Shown here: piece after piece, positions 57,144 to 64,000 of the stretch
How positions within the stretch are numbered: position 1 is the stretch's first letter
Layout of the letters: each line of letters begins with the position of its first letter
DNA from: Amycolatopsis rubida
GTDB taxonomy: Bacteria; Actinomycetota; Actinomycetes; Mycobacteriales; Pseudonocardiaceae
Assembly: GCF_900115345.1 (NCBI RefSeq)
Contig: NZ_FOWC01000001.1
Location: 868,001-932,000 of the forward strand
DNA: 64,000 bases
Direction: 5' to 3'
Position numbers and translations under genes: made by a program
The notes under the pieces: generated by a model
Databases searched by the model: none
Seen by the model: only the letters and a program-made list of their open reading frames with translations
Told to the model about the DNA's origin: nothing

Positions 57144-58034
57144 CTAGCTCCCGGCCTTCTTCACAGCGTGGCCGCCGAACTGGTTGCGCAGCGCGGCGAC
57201 GGCACGCATCGCGGCGGAATCCTTCTGCCGGGAGGAGAACCGGGCGAACAGCGCGGCCGAGAGCACCGGGGCGGGCACCGCGTTGTTGACCGCTTCCTCC
57301 AGCGTCCAGCGGCCTTCGCCGGAGTCCTCGACGTAGCCTTCCAGGTCGTCCAGGTCCGGGTCCTCGTCCAGCGCGCGCACCAGCAGGTCGAGCAGCCAGG
57401 AGCGGACCACGGTGCCGCGCTGCCAGCCCTTGATCACGGCGGGCACGTCATCGACGGTCTTCGCGGCTTCGAGCAGTTCGAAGCCCTCGGCGTAGGCCTG
57501 CATGATGCCGTACTCGATGCCGTTGTGGATCATCTTCGCGTAGTGCCCGGCACCGACCGAGCCCGCGTGCGAGAAGCCTTCCTCGCGCGGGCCTTCCGGA
57601 CGCAGCGCGTCGAAGATCGGCATCGCACGCTGGACGTCCGACGCCGCCCCGCCGACCATCAGGCCGTAGCCGTTGTCCTTGCCCCACACGCCGCCGGAGA
57701 CGCCGCAGTCGAGGTAGCCGACGCCGTGCGAGGCGAGCAGATCGGCGTTCAGCTTGTCGTCGGTGAACTTCGAGTTCCCGCCGTCGATCACCAGGTCGCC
57801 CTCGGACAGCAGCTGCCCGAGTTCGGTCACGGTCTGCCGGGTCGGCTCCCCGGCCGGGACCATGATCCACACGATGCGGGGACCGGACAGCTGGGAGACG
57901 AGGTCTTCGAGCGAGGTCGAGTCGCTCACGTCGGGGTTGCGGTCGTAGCCGACCACCTCGTGCCCGGCGGCGCGCAGCCGCTCGCGCATGTTGAAGCCCA
58001 TCTTGCCCAGGCCGACGAGACCCAGCTGAACCAT
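57144..58034 (-). CDS. gnd: 6-phosphogluconate dehydrogenase, decarboxylating (short form)
   Basis: An NAD(P)-dependent enzyme of the pentose phosphate pathway, 296 residues, the short bacterial class. Rossmann motif [12 protein letters not shown], substrate motif [20 protein letters not shown], catalytic Lys in [20 protein letters not shown]. It starts at ATG 58034 with a GGGGATC site, between dnaN and recF, its usual place in many actinobacteria. Confidence 0.93.
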   Translation of the reverse strand: MVQLGLVGLGKMGFNMRERLRAAGHEVVGYDRNPDVSDSTSLEDLVSQLSGPRIVWIMVPAGEPTRQTVTELGQLLSEGDLVIDGGNSKFTDDKLNADLLASHGVGYLDCGVSGGVWGKDNGYGLMVGGAASDVQRAMPIFDALRPEGPREEGFSHAGSVGAGHYAKMIHNGIEYGIMQAYAEGFELLEAAKTVDDVPAVIKGWQRGTVVRSWLLDLLVRALDEDPDLDDLEGYVEDSGEGRWTLEEAVNNAVPAPVLSAALFARFSSRQKDSAAMRAVAALRNQFGGHAVKKAGS

Positions 58035-58083
58035 GAGATCCCCTTTGGATTGGATCGGTTTTCCTCGGTTGGACGCGCGGCGC

Positions 58084-59217
58084 TCAGCCCGGCAGCCGGA
58101 CCGGCATGAGCAGGTAGAGATATCCGGGGACGACGTTGCCTTCGGCGTCGGCGGGCTTGATCAGCGCCGGGCGGTTGGGCGTGGTGAACGTCAGCTCGGC
58201 CCGGTCGCTGTGCAGTGCGCCGAGCCCGTCGACGAGGTAGCCGGGGTTGAACGCGATGGTGACCGGCTCGCCCTCGTAGTCGACCTGGAGTTCTTCCTCG
58301 GCGCTGCCCTCGTCGTCGCCGCCTGCGGACAGCCGCAGGGACCCGTCGGCGAACTCGAGCCGCACCTGGGTGCCGCGCTCGGCCACTAGCGACACACGCT
58401 TGATCGACTCGGTGAGCGCGCTGACCTCGATGACCGCGCGCGAGGTGTGGTTCGCGGGCAGCAGCTGGCGATACGGCGGGAACTCGGCGTCGAGCAGCCG
58501 GGTGGTCGTGTAGCGGCCGGCCCCGGACAGGCCGAGCAGCCCGTCGCCGGAAGCGAGCGCGAGCTGCACGGTGGTGCCCGCGCCGCCGAGCGTCTTGGCG
58601 GCTTCGGCGAGCGTGCGCGCGGGGACGAGCACCGCGGCGTCGGACAGGCCCTCGGCGGGCTTCCAGGTGAACTCGCGCATGGCGAGCCGGAACCGGTCGG
58701 TGGCGACGAGGGTGAGCGTCTCGCCGGAGATCTCCAGGCGCATGCCGGTGAGCATCGGGAGCGTGTCGTCCTTGCCGGCCGCGGTGGCGACCTGGGTGAC
58801 CGCCTGGCCGAAGACGTCGCCGGTGAGCTCACCCGCACGCGCGGGCTGGGACGGCAGCTGCGGGTAGTCCTCGACCGGCATGGTCGGGAGGCTGAACCGG
58901 GCGCTGCCGCACGTGATGGTGGCGCGGGCACCGTCGACGGAGATCTCCACCGGCTGCGCGGGCAGCGCCTTGGTGATGTCGGCGAGGAGGCGACCGGAGA
59001 CGAGCAGCCGTCCGCCGTCGGCGATGGTCGCGGGAACGCCGACCGTGGCCGAGACCTCGTAGTCGAAGCCGGAGACCGTGAGCGCGTCGGACTCCCCGCC
59101 GGAGCCCGCGTCGAGGAGGACGCCGCCCAGGACCGGCACCGGAGGCCGGGAGGGGAGGCTTCTGGCCACCCACGCGACGGCGTCGGCGAGCCCGTCGCGC
59201 TCGACGCGGATCTTCAT
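58084..59217 (-). CDS. dnaN: DNA polymerase III beta subunit (sliding clamp)
   Basis: The replication clamp, 377 residues in three similar domains. The start [20 protein letters not shown] at ATG 59217 is preceded by AAGGAAG; the frame open to 59349 is not coding. Motifs include [40 protein letters not shown] and the C-terminal [10 protein letters not shown]. It is divergent from nothing: oriC lies upstream and dnaA beyond it on the same strand. Confidence 0.97.
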   Translation of the reverse strand: MKIRVERDGLADAVAWVARSLPSRPPVPVLGGVLLDAGSGGESDALTVSGFDYEVSATVGVPATIADGGRLLVSGRLLADITKALPAQPVEISVDGARATITCGSARFSLPTMPVEDYPQLPSQPARAGELTGDVFGQAVTQVATAAGKDDTLPMLTGMRLEISGETLTLVATDRFRLAMREFTWKPAEGLSDAAVLVPARTLAEAAKTLGGAGTTVQLALASGDGLLGLSGAGRYTTTRLLDAEFPPYRQLLPANHTSRAVIEVSALTESIKRVSLVAERGTQVRLEFADGSLRLSAGGDDEGSAEEELQVDYEGEPVTIAFNPGYLVDGLGALHSDRAELTFTTPNRPALIKPADAEGNVVPGYLYLLMPVRLPG

Positions 59218-59399
59218 GCGCGCTTCCTTTCGACAGCCGAGCCCCTCGGCTCGTGAAGGGGTCGCCGGGCACCAGTCGTGAGCACCGCGCGCGACCGGGT
59301 CCCCGCCGGTCCGGTCCGCCCCGCGCGGGAACGGACCAGCTGCAGACATCCACGTTAGGCCGTCGCCGGGGGTGCCGTCACCTCGGCCTCCCCTTCACT

Positions 59400-60000
59400 T
59401 TGTCGACAAGACGACACGAATCTCGGGTTGTCCCCAGTTTCGTCCTCCGCCTGTTTTTGTTCTGTTCTTTCTAAGAAGAGAGGAAAAACCAGTAGCAGTA
59501 ATAGGGGCTGTGGATTGTGTGGACAGCGCCCGTTCGCGCTGGTCGTGGCGCGCGGCGGCTTGTGGGCAGCCCTGGTGGCGGATCGGTGGATGGTTCGGGC
59601 GATCCGTGGATGGTTTCGAGCCGTCCCCGATTCATCCACAGTCGGGCCCAGTTGTCCCCAGGGTTGTCCCCAGGTTGGGGCCGAGTTGTACCCAGGTTCT
59701 GGGGGCAGCCGAAGCGGCCGGGATCGCCCTGGTGAGTGACGACCCACAGTTGTGGATGACCTGTGGGCAACCTGGGGAATCCGCGTGGACAACCCTGGGG
59801 ACAACCTGTGGATTCGGTGTGAGCGGGATGTGGATCGAATCCGGGTCATCGCAGCTCCGAGATCTGTTGGCACTGTGGGCAAACTGCCCACACCCTGGGG
59901 AAAAACCCCTTGTGTATCAATAAGTTTGAGAAATTCTGTGTACACAGGCTGTGGACGTCTGTGGATGCGTACGCGTGCTTCGTTCCGCTGCCGACCCGTA
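59400..60000. other. chromosomal replication origin oriC
   Basis: The dnaA-dnaN gap contains about fifteen DnaA-box-like nonamers in both orientations. Examples are TTGTCCCCA at 59428, 59652 and 59664, TGTGGACAG at 59518, TGTGGATGA at 59751, TGTGGGCAA at 59762 and 59874, CGTGGACAA at 59784, TGGGGACAA at 59796, and TGTGGACGT at 59950. AT-rich elements occur at about 59450-59505 and 59908-59946 (ending TGTGTACACA), the latter a candidate unwinding element. No supported gene lies here. Confidence 0.93.
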
Positions 60001-60044
60001 CGCACGCTTCAGCTGCGTACGCGCGAGAAGCCAGTCATGGCAGC

Positions 60045-60075
60045 AAAAAGGGCACCACGGAGGTCCGTGGTGCCC
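60045..60075 (-). terminator. rho-independent terminator of dnaA
   Basis: GGGCACCACGG (60050-60060) pairs with CCGTGGTGCCC (60065-60075) around AGGT. On the minus strand the stem is followed by TTTTT, 52 bases after the dnaA stop. Confidence 0.9.
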
Positions 60076-60127
60076 TTGGCGTCGAAACAGAACTGTCTAC
60101 AAGAGAGTGTCCAAACGCGGCAGCCGG

Positions 60128-61807
60128 CTACTGCCGGGCGCGCTGCTTGATCCGTGAGGTCAGCTCCTGCACCTGGTCGTAAATCCGCCGACGCTCGGCC
60201 ATCTCCTTGCGGATCTTCTTGTCCGCGTGCATGACGGTCGTGTGGTCGCGGCCGCCGAACGTCTGCCCGATCTTCGGCAGCGACATCTCGGTCAGCTCGC
60301 GGCAGAGATACATCGCGATCTGGCGGGCCGTGGCGAGCGCCTTCGTCTTGCCAGGGCCGCACAGCTCGTCGAGCGTCACGTCGAAGAACTCGGCGGTGAC
60401 GCCCATGATGGTCGGCGCGGTGATCTCCGGCGTGTGCGAATCCGGGATCAGATCGCGCAGCACGATCTCGGCGAGCCCGACTTCCACCGGCTGCTGATTC
60501 AGCGACGCGAAAGCGGTGACGCGGATCAGCGCGCCCTCCAGTTCGCGGATGTTCGCCTCGACCCGCGACGCGATGAACTCCAGCACCTCGCCGGGCACCG
60601 CGAGCCGGTCCTGCGCCGCCTTCTTGCGCAGGATCGCGATCCGGGTCTCCAGCTCCGGCGGCTGGATGTCGGTGATCAGGCCCCATTCGAACCGCGTCCG
60701 CAGCCGGTCCTCCAGCGTCTCCAGCCGCTTGGGCGGCCGGTCGGAGCTGACCACGATCTGCTTGTTCGCGTTGTGCAGCGTGTTGAAGGTGTGGAAGAAC
60801 TCCTCCTGGGTGCCTTCCTTGCCCTCCAGGAACTGGATGTCGTCCACGAGCAGGATGTCGATGTCGCGGTAACGCCGCTGGAAGGCGACCTTGCGGTCGT
60901 CGCGCAGCGAGTTGATGAAGTCGTTCGTGAACTCTTCGGTCGAGACGTAGCGCACGCGCATGCCGGGGAACAGCCGCTGCGCGTAGTGCCCGACGGCGTG
61001 CAGCAGGTGCGTCTTGCCGAGCCCGGACTCGCCCCAGATGAACAGCGGGTTGTACGCCCGTGCCGGTGCCTCGGCCACGGCGACCGCGGCGGCGTGCGCG
61101 AAGCGGTTGGACGCGCCGATGACGAAGGTGTCGAAGTTGTACTTCTCGTTCAGCTTCGTCTTCGAGGTCTGCGGCTGCGCGGGAGCGGTATAGGGCTGGC
61201 CCGCGATCGGCTGCCCGGCGAACCGGGGCCAGATCTCGTTGGCGGTCGCCAGCGCCTCGCCCTCTTCGTCGACTTCCTCGTCCGGGTCTTCGAGGTCGTC
61301 GAGGCCCGGGTGCACCGGCTGCTGCGGAGGCGGTGGCGGCGGCTCGACGCGCGCGGGCGGAAGACCGGCCGCGTCGACCTGAGGCCGGCGCGGCGGCGGC
61401 ATCGGCTTCGGGCGCTCCGCGCGCACGTGGTCGGCCTGGCCGTTCTCCGTGTGCGGGCTCGCCTGCGGAACCGGCTCCGGCCGGGGGACATCGTTTTCCA
61501 CCCGGGCGGGTGACGCCGCATAGCGGGGGGCGGGCGCGACCGGTTCGGCGCTGTCGACCTTCACCGCCAGCGACACCGGACGGCCGAGCCGCCGGGACAG
61601 CGCTTCGGTGATCGAGGTGCGCAGCGCGCGTTCGATGGCTTCCTTCGCGAAATCGCTCGGTGCGGCGAGCAGCGCGGTGCCGTCGAGGAGACCGATTGGG
61701 CGGGTCACCCGCATCCAGGCCCGTTGCTGCGGGGAGAGGGTGCCGTTGGACAGCTCCCGCACCACCTGCTCCCAGATGACGCCCAGATTGTGCTGGTGCT
61801 CCGACAC
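60128..61807 (-). CDS. dnaA: chromosomal replication initiator DnaA
   Basis: An AAA+ initiator that binds DnaA boxes and opens oriC, 559 residues. Domain I is residues 1-90 ([20 protein letters not shown]). A long Pro/Glu-rich domain II follows (about 90-220), typical of actinomycetes. The AAA+ domain has Walker [12 protein letters not shown] and Walker [21 protein letters not shown]; the helix-turn-helix signature is [18 protein letters not shown] 61807 (VSEHQHNLG) is chosen over the open-frame start 61840 because homology begins there and AGGGGAG precedes it. Confidence 0.97.
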   Translation of the reverse strand: MSEHQHNLGVIWEQVVRELSNGTLSPQQRAWMRVTRPIGLLDGTALLAAPSDFAKEAIERALRTSITEALSRRLGRPVSLAVKVDSAEPVAPAPRYAASPARVENDVPRPEPVPQASPHTENGQADHVRAERPKPMPPPRRPQVDAAGLPPARVEPPPPPPQQPVHPGLDDLEDPDEEVDEEGEALATANEIWPRFAGQPIAGQPYTAPAQPQTSKTKLNEKYNFDTFVIGASNRFAHAAAVAVAEAPARAYNPLFIWGESGLGKTHLLHAVGHYAQRLFPGMRVRYVSTEEFTNDFINSLRDDRKVAFQRRYRDIDILLVDDIQFLEGKEGTQEEFFHTFNTLHNANKQIVVSSDRPPKRLETLEDRLRTRFEWGLITDIQPPELETRIAILRKKAAQDRLAVPGEVLEFIASRVEANIRELEGALIRVTAFASLNQQPVEVGLAEIVLRDLIPDSHTPEITAPTIMGVTAEFFDVTLDELCGPGKTKALATARQIAMYLCRELTEMSLPKIGQTFGGRDHTTVMHADKKIRKEMAERRRIYDQVQELTSRIKQRARQ

Positions 61808-62407
61808 CGGTCTGACTCCCCTCCCCTCGTCGGCGCGCACGCCTCGGACCCACCCCGAGCACGTCTTGGAAGCTCGCCTCGAGCCCGCGGTCCGGACTCA
61901 CCCGCGCGACGGCACAGCGATATCCACAAAGTTGTCCACAGCTGTGCACTAATGTACGGCCGTCCGCAGCCACGCGACCTGCGGGCTCGGCGTACTCCCC
62001 GGGCGCCTCCACACCCCCCGGTGCCGGCGAGGCCGGATCAGTCCTGGCCGGAGGCCGAGAGAGGCACGCTAACAAGCCCTGCTCGATGCCACAAGACGTG
62101 GTGCTGCGCAAGCATTTCACGGTGTACGGCGTGTTGCCATTCGGTGCCGCGCCGTGCCGGAAGGCAGTCTCGCCGGTCGGTCGCCGAGGGTGGCGGAGGG
62201 GCGCCTGCGGCGTTCACGACCGGGGTGCGTACCCTCGTAAGGTCTCCCGTATGCGACGGGTGCGTTTCGCGTGCCTACGTATGTCGTCGCTCGTCGTGAC
62301 GAGGCCACCCGGTGGTAGGAGACAGCACGAACTTCCGTGCGACCCGCACGACACGCCGGGCGCCGGGGAATCCGCCGTCGCCCGACGGCCGAGACACAGG
62401 AGAAGCA
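61808..62407. promoter_or_regulatory. dnaA-rpmH divergent promoter region with DnaA boxes
   Basis: This 600-bp gap separates divergent dnaA and rpmH and holds no supported gene. A perfect actinobacterial DnaA box TTGTCCACA lies at 61932-61940, next to ATATCCACA at 61920-61928, about 115-130 bp upstream of the dnaA start, fitting DnaA autoregulation. The rest should hold the rpmH promoter and 5' leader; no clear riboswitch was seen. Confidence 0.75.
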
Positions 62408-62551
62408 GTGAGCAAGGGCAAGCGCACCTTCCAGCCGAACAACCGTCGTCGCGCGAAGACCCACGGGTTCCGCCTGCGCATGCGGACCCGTGCGGGCCGG
62501 TCGATCCTCGCGGCGCGCCGTCGCAAGGGCCGCGCCGAGCTGTCCGCCTGA
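62408..62551 (+). CDS. rpmH: 50S ribosomal protein L34
   Basis: A 47-residue, very basic ribosomal protein: [20 protein letters not shown], then [20 protein letters not shown], the invariant L34 sequence. GTG 62408 follows ACAGGAGAAG. It is the first gene of the rpmH-rnpA-yidD-yidC operon that leaves the origin region. Confidence 0.97.
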   Translation: MSKGKRTFQPNNRRRAKTHGFRLRMRTRAGRSILAARRRKGRAELSA

Positions 62552-62573
62552 TCCGGCTCCGCGGGACCGCGTC

Positions 62574-63005
62574 GTGCTGCCCGCTGGCGCACGTCTGCGG
62601 CGGAGCGAGGACTTCCGGGTCGTCCTCCGCCGGGGGTCCCGAGCCGGCAGGCGCCGCCTCGTCGTCCATGCGTTGACCACGGACCCGTCCGTGGCCGCCT
62701 CGTTCGCGGCCAGGGCGGGTTTTGTGGTGAGCAAGGCCGTCGGGAACTCGGTGGTACGCCACCGGGTGACCCGGCGGTTGCGGCACCTGGTTTCCGCGCG
62801 TCTCGGAACACTGCCCGCGGGCAGCTCGTTGGTGGTACGGGCATTGCCTCCGGCCGCGTCCGCGTCGAGCGCTGAGCTCGGCGCGGATCTCGACGCCGCA
62901 CTGCGCCGGCTCGGCCTCGCGCCGTCCGGCCGCCCGGCCGGGGCCAATGCTCCCCGGCAGCCGCGCCAGCAGGGCGCGGCACCCGACCACGGATCAGCGG
63001 TGTAA
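62574..63005 (+). CDS. rnpA: ribonuclease P protein component
   Basis: The protein subunit of RNase P, which matures tRNA 5' ends, 143 residues. GTG 62574 begins [20 protein letters not shown]; the RNR-type motif appears as [22 protein letters not shown]-terminal tail of about 35 residues is Ala/Pro-rich. It lies 22 bp after rpmH. Confidence 0.93.
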   Translation: MLPAGARLRRSEDFRVVLRRGSRAGRRRLVVHALTTDPSVAASFAARAGFVVSKAVGNSVVRHRVTRRLRHLVSARLGTLPAGSSLVVRALPPAASASSAELGADLDAALRRLGLAPSGRPAGANAPRQPRQQGAAPDHGSAV

Positions 63006-63011
63006 ACGGCT

Positions 63012-63338
63012 ATGGACGCCACCTCCGAACACAGCACCACCGAAGTACCCGAGGAAGAGTCGCCGCCCCGGCCGGGACCGGTCGCGTGGGTGCTGCTCCT
63101 TCCCGTGCGGTTCTACCGCAAGGCGATTTCGCCCTTCCTTCCTCCGGCCTGCCGGTTCTACCCGAGCTGCAGCGCGTACGCAGTCGAAGCCCTGACCCGC
63201 CACGGCGCGGCCAAGGGCTCCTATCTCGCGCTGCGCCGGCTGCTTCGCTGCGGCCCGTGGACCCCGCCCGGCCGCGACCCGGTGCCCGAGAAGTTCTCGT
63301 GGCGGCACCGCACGCCTGAAACACCGATCGAGGAGTAG
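63012..63338 (+). CDS. yidD: membrane insertion efficiency factor YidD
   Basis: A 108-residue membrane-associated helper of YidC-dependent insertion. It has the hallmark VRFYRKAISPFLPPACRFYP, PSCSAYAVEALTRHG and RLLRCGPWTPPGRDPVP with conserved Cys residues. An N-terminal acidic extension of about 20 residues is extra. It starts at ATG 63012, six bases after rnpA, and yidC begins four bases after its stop. Confidence 0.95.
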   Translation: MDATSEHSTTEVPEEESPPRPGPVAWVLLLPVRFYRKAISPFLPPACRFYPSCSAYAVEALTRHGAAKGSYLALRRLLRCGPWTPPGRDPVPEKFSWRHRTPETPIEE

Positions 63339-63342
63339 CTCA

Positions 63343-64000
63343 GTGCTCGATTTCATCTACTACCCCGTGTCCTTCATCTTGTGGTGTTGGCACAAGGTCT
63401 TCGGGTTCGTCTTCGGGGAAGCGACCGCGATCTCGTGGATCCTCGGCATCATCTTCCTGACGTTCACCGTCCGCGGCATCATGTTCAAGCCGTTCGTGAA
63501 CCAGGTCCGGTCGATGAAGAAGATGCAAGACTTCGCGCCGGAAATGAAGAAGATCCAGAAGAAGTACGCGAACGACCGGCAGCGCCAGGCGCAGGAGATG
63601 CAGAAGCTCCAGCGCGAGCACGGCGTCAACCCGCTCGGCAGCTGCCTTCCGATGATCCTCCAGATCCCGGTCTTCATCGGCCTGAACCACGTGCTGCGCG
63701 CGTTCACCATGTCGCCCGCTGGCGGCGGTCCGAAGACCGAGAACTACTTCTTCAACGCGCAGGACGTGAACTCGTACGTCAGCGCGAAGCTCTTCGGCGT
63801 CAACATGGGCGAGGCGGTCAACAACGGCGTCGGCGCCGTCGCCGGGCACGTCGCGAACGGCGGGTGGCACTGGGAGGTCCTCCCGGTCGCGCTGCCGCTG
63901 ATGATCATCGCCTCGATCGCCACGCACCTCACCGCACGGCACTCGGTCTCCCGGCAGAACGCGTCGGCCGCGGGCACCGCGCAGACCGCGATCATGAACA
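63343..64000 (+). CDS. yidC: membrane protein insertase YidC, 3' part beyond window
   Basis: An Oxa1/YidC/Alb3 insertase for membrane proteins. The visible 219 residues start at GTG 63343 (VLDFIYYPVSFILWCWHKVF) and contain the first helices, a coiled loop KKMQDFAPEMKKIQKKYAND and GSCLPMILQIPVFIGLNHVL. The frame stays open to the window end, so the C-terminal helices and tail are cut off. It is the fourth gene of the rpmH operon; jag and rsmG would be expected next. Confidence 0.95.
   Translation, partial: MLDFIYYPVSFILWCWHKVFGFVFGEATAISWILGIIFLTFTVRGIMFKPFVNQVRSMKKMQDFAPEMKKIQKKYANDRQRQAQEMQKLQREHGVNPLGSCLPMILQIPVFIGLNHVLRAFTMSPAGGGPKTENYFFNAQDVNSYVSAKLFGVNMGEAVNNGVGAVAGHVANGGWHWEVLPVALPLMIIASIATHLTARHSVSRQNASAAGTAQTAIMN

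Overview
The window is a 64 kb stretch of high-GC chromosome from a filamentous actinomycete, most likely Amycolatopsis or a close relative in the Pseudonocardiaceae. The evidence is the very high GC, frequent GTG starts, the gene order around the replication origin, and families such as CrgA, DLW-39, class E sortase, SCO5389, DUF3566 and an ESX/EspG module. It runs from an accessory secretion-cargo region at the left, through the conserved cell-wall/division kinase cluster, to oriC and the start of the rpmH-rnpA-yidD-yidC operon at the right edge. Genus is inferred from protein character and synteny, not from a search.

Left arm (1-7.5 kb): a type VII secretion (ESX) cargo operon (PPE-like protein cut by the window edge, EspG chaperone, a small WXG-like protein, a 304-aa helical protein with a Gly/Ala-rich hydrophobic segment, a 162-aa protein and a membrane-anchored protein). 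Two unrecognised genes, a broken transposase and tRNA-Leu(CAG) follow.

7.6-17 kb: fhaA, then fhaB-pstP-rodA-pbpA-pknA-pknB with overlapping or near-overlapping junctions, ending at a strong terminator. This operon couples Ser/Thr phosphorylation (PknA/PknB, PstP) and FHA readers to septal and lateral peptidoglycan synthesis (RodA, PbpA). 17-19.6 kb (minus strand): an EACC1-like small protein, then trpG/pabA leading into a two-gene ABC transporter.

19.6-27.9 kb: a block not expected in the mycobacterial version of this synteny. It holds iron-box-controlled fprA, two mutually truncated pseudogenes, a NarL-type two-component system divergent from an ABC-2 exporter, an SCO5389 protein, a tRNA-like 3' fragment and a luciferase-like monooxygenase. 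Conserved order resumes at 27.8-32 kb (52-aa membrane protein, class E sortase, crgA, PH-domain protein, rhomboid, ppiA).

32-46.4 kb is mixed housekeeping and accessory: an H1-like protein, DUF6918, a lipoprotein, pdxH, an AraC-VOC-UvrA-like module, amidase/AraC, a GT87 glycosyltransferase, then a decayed zone (HelD-like helicase, TetR and alpha/beta hydrolase remnants) and an ABM-type monooxygenase.

46.9-64 kb is the origin region: tRNA-Ala, DLW-39, a perfect parS-like palindrome, APH-like and HEAT-like genes, tRNA-Ile, the DUF3566 gene, gyrA, gyrB, dciA, recF, gnd, dnaN, oriC (many DnaA boxes and an AT-rich element), dnaA, rpmH, rnpA, yidD and truncated yidC. No CRISPR array, rRNA operon or intact mobile element was seen. 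The items most worth a second look are the T7SS cargo operon, the orphan EACC1-like protein, the iron box, the parS candidate and the DnaA-box pairs outside oriC.
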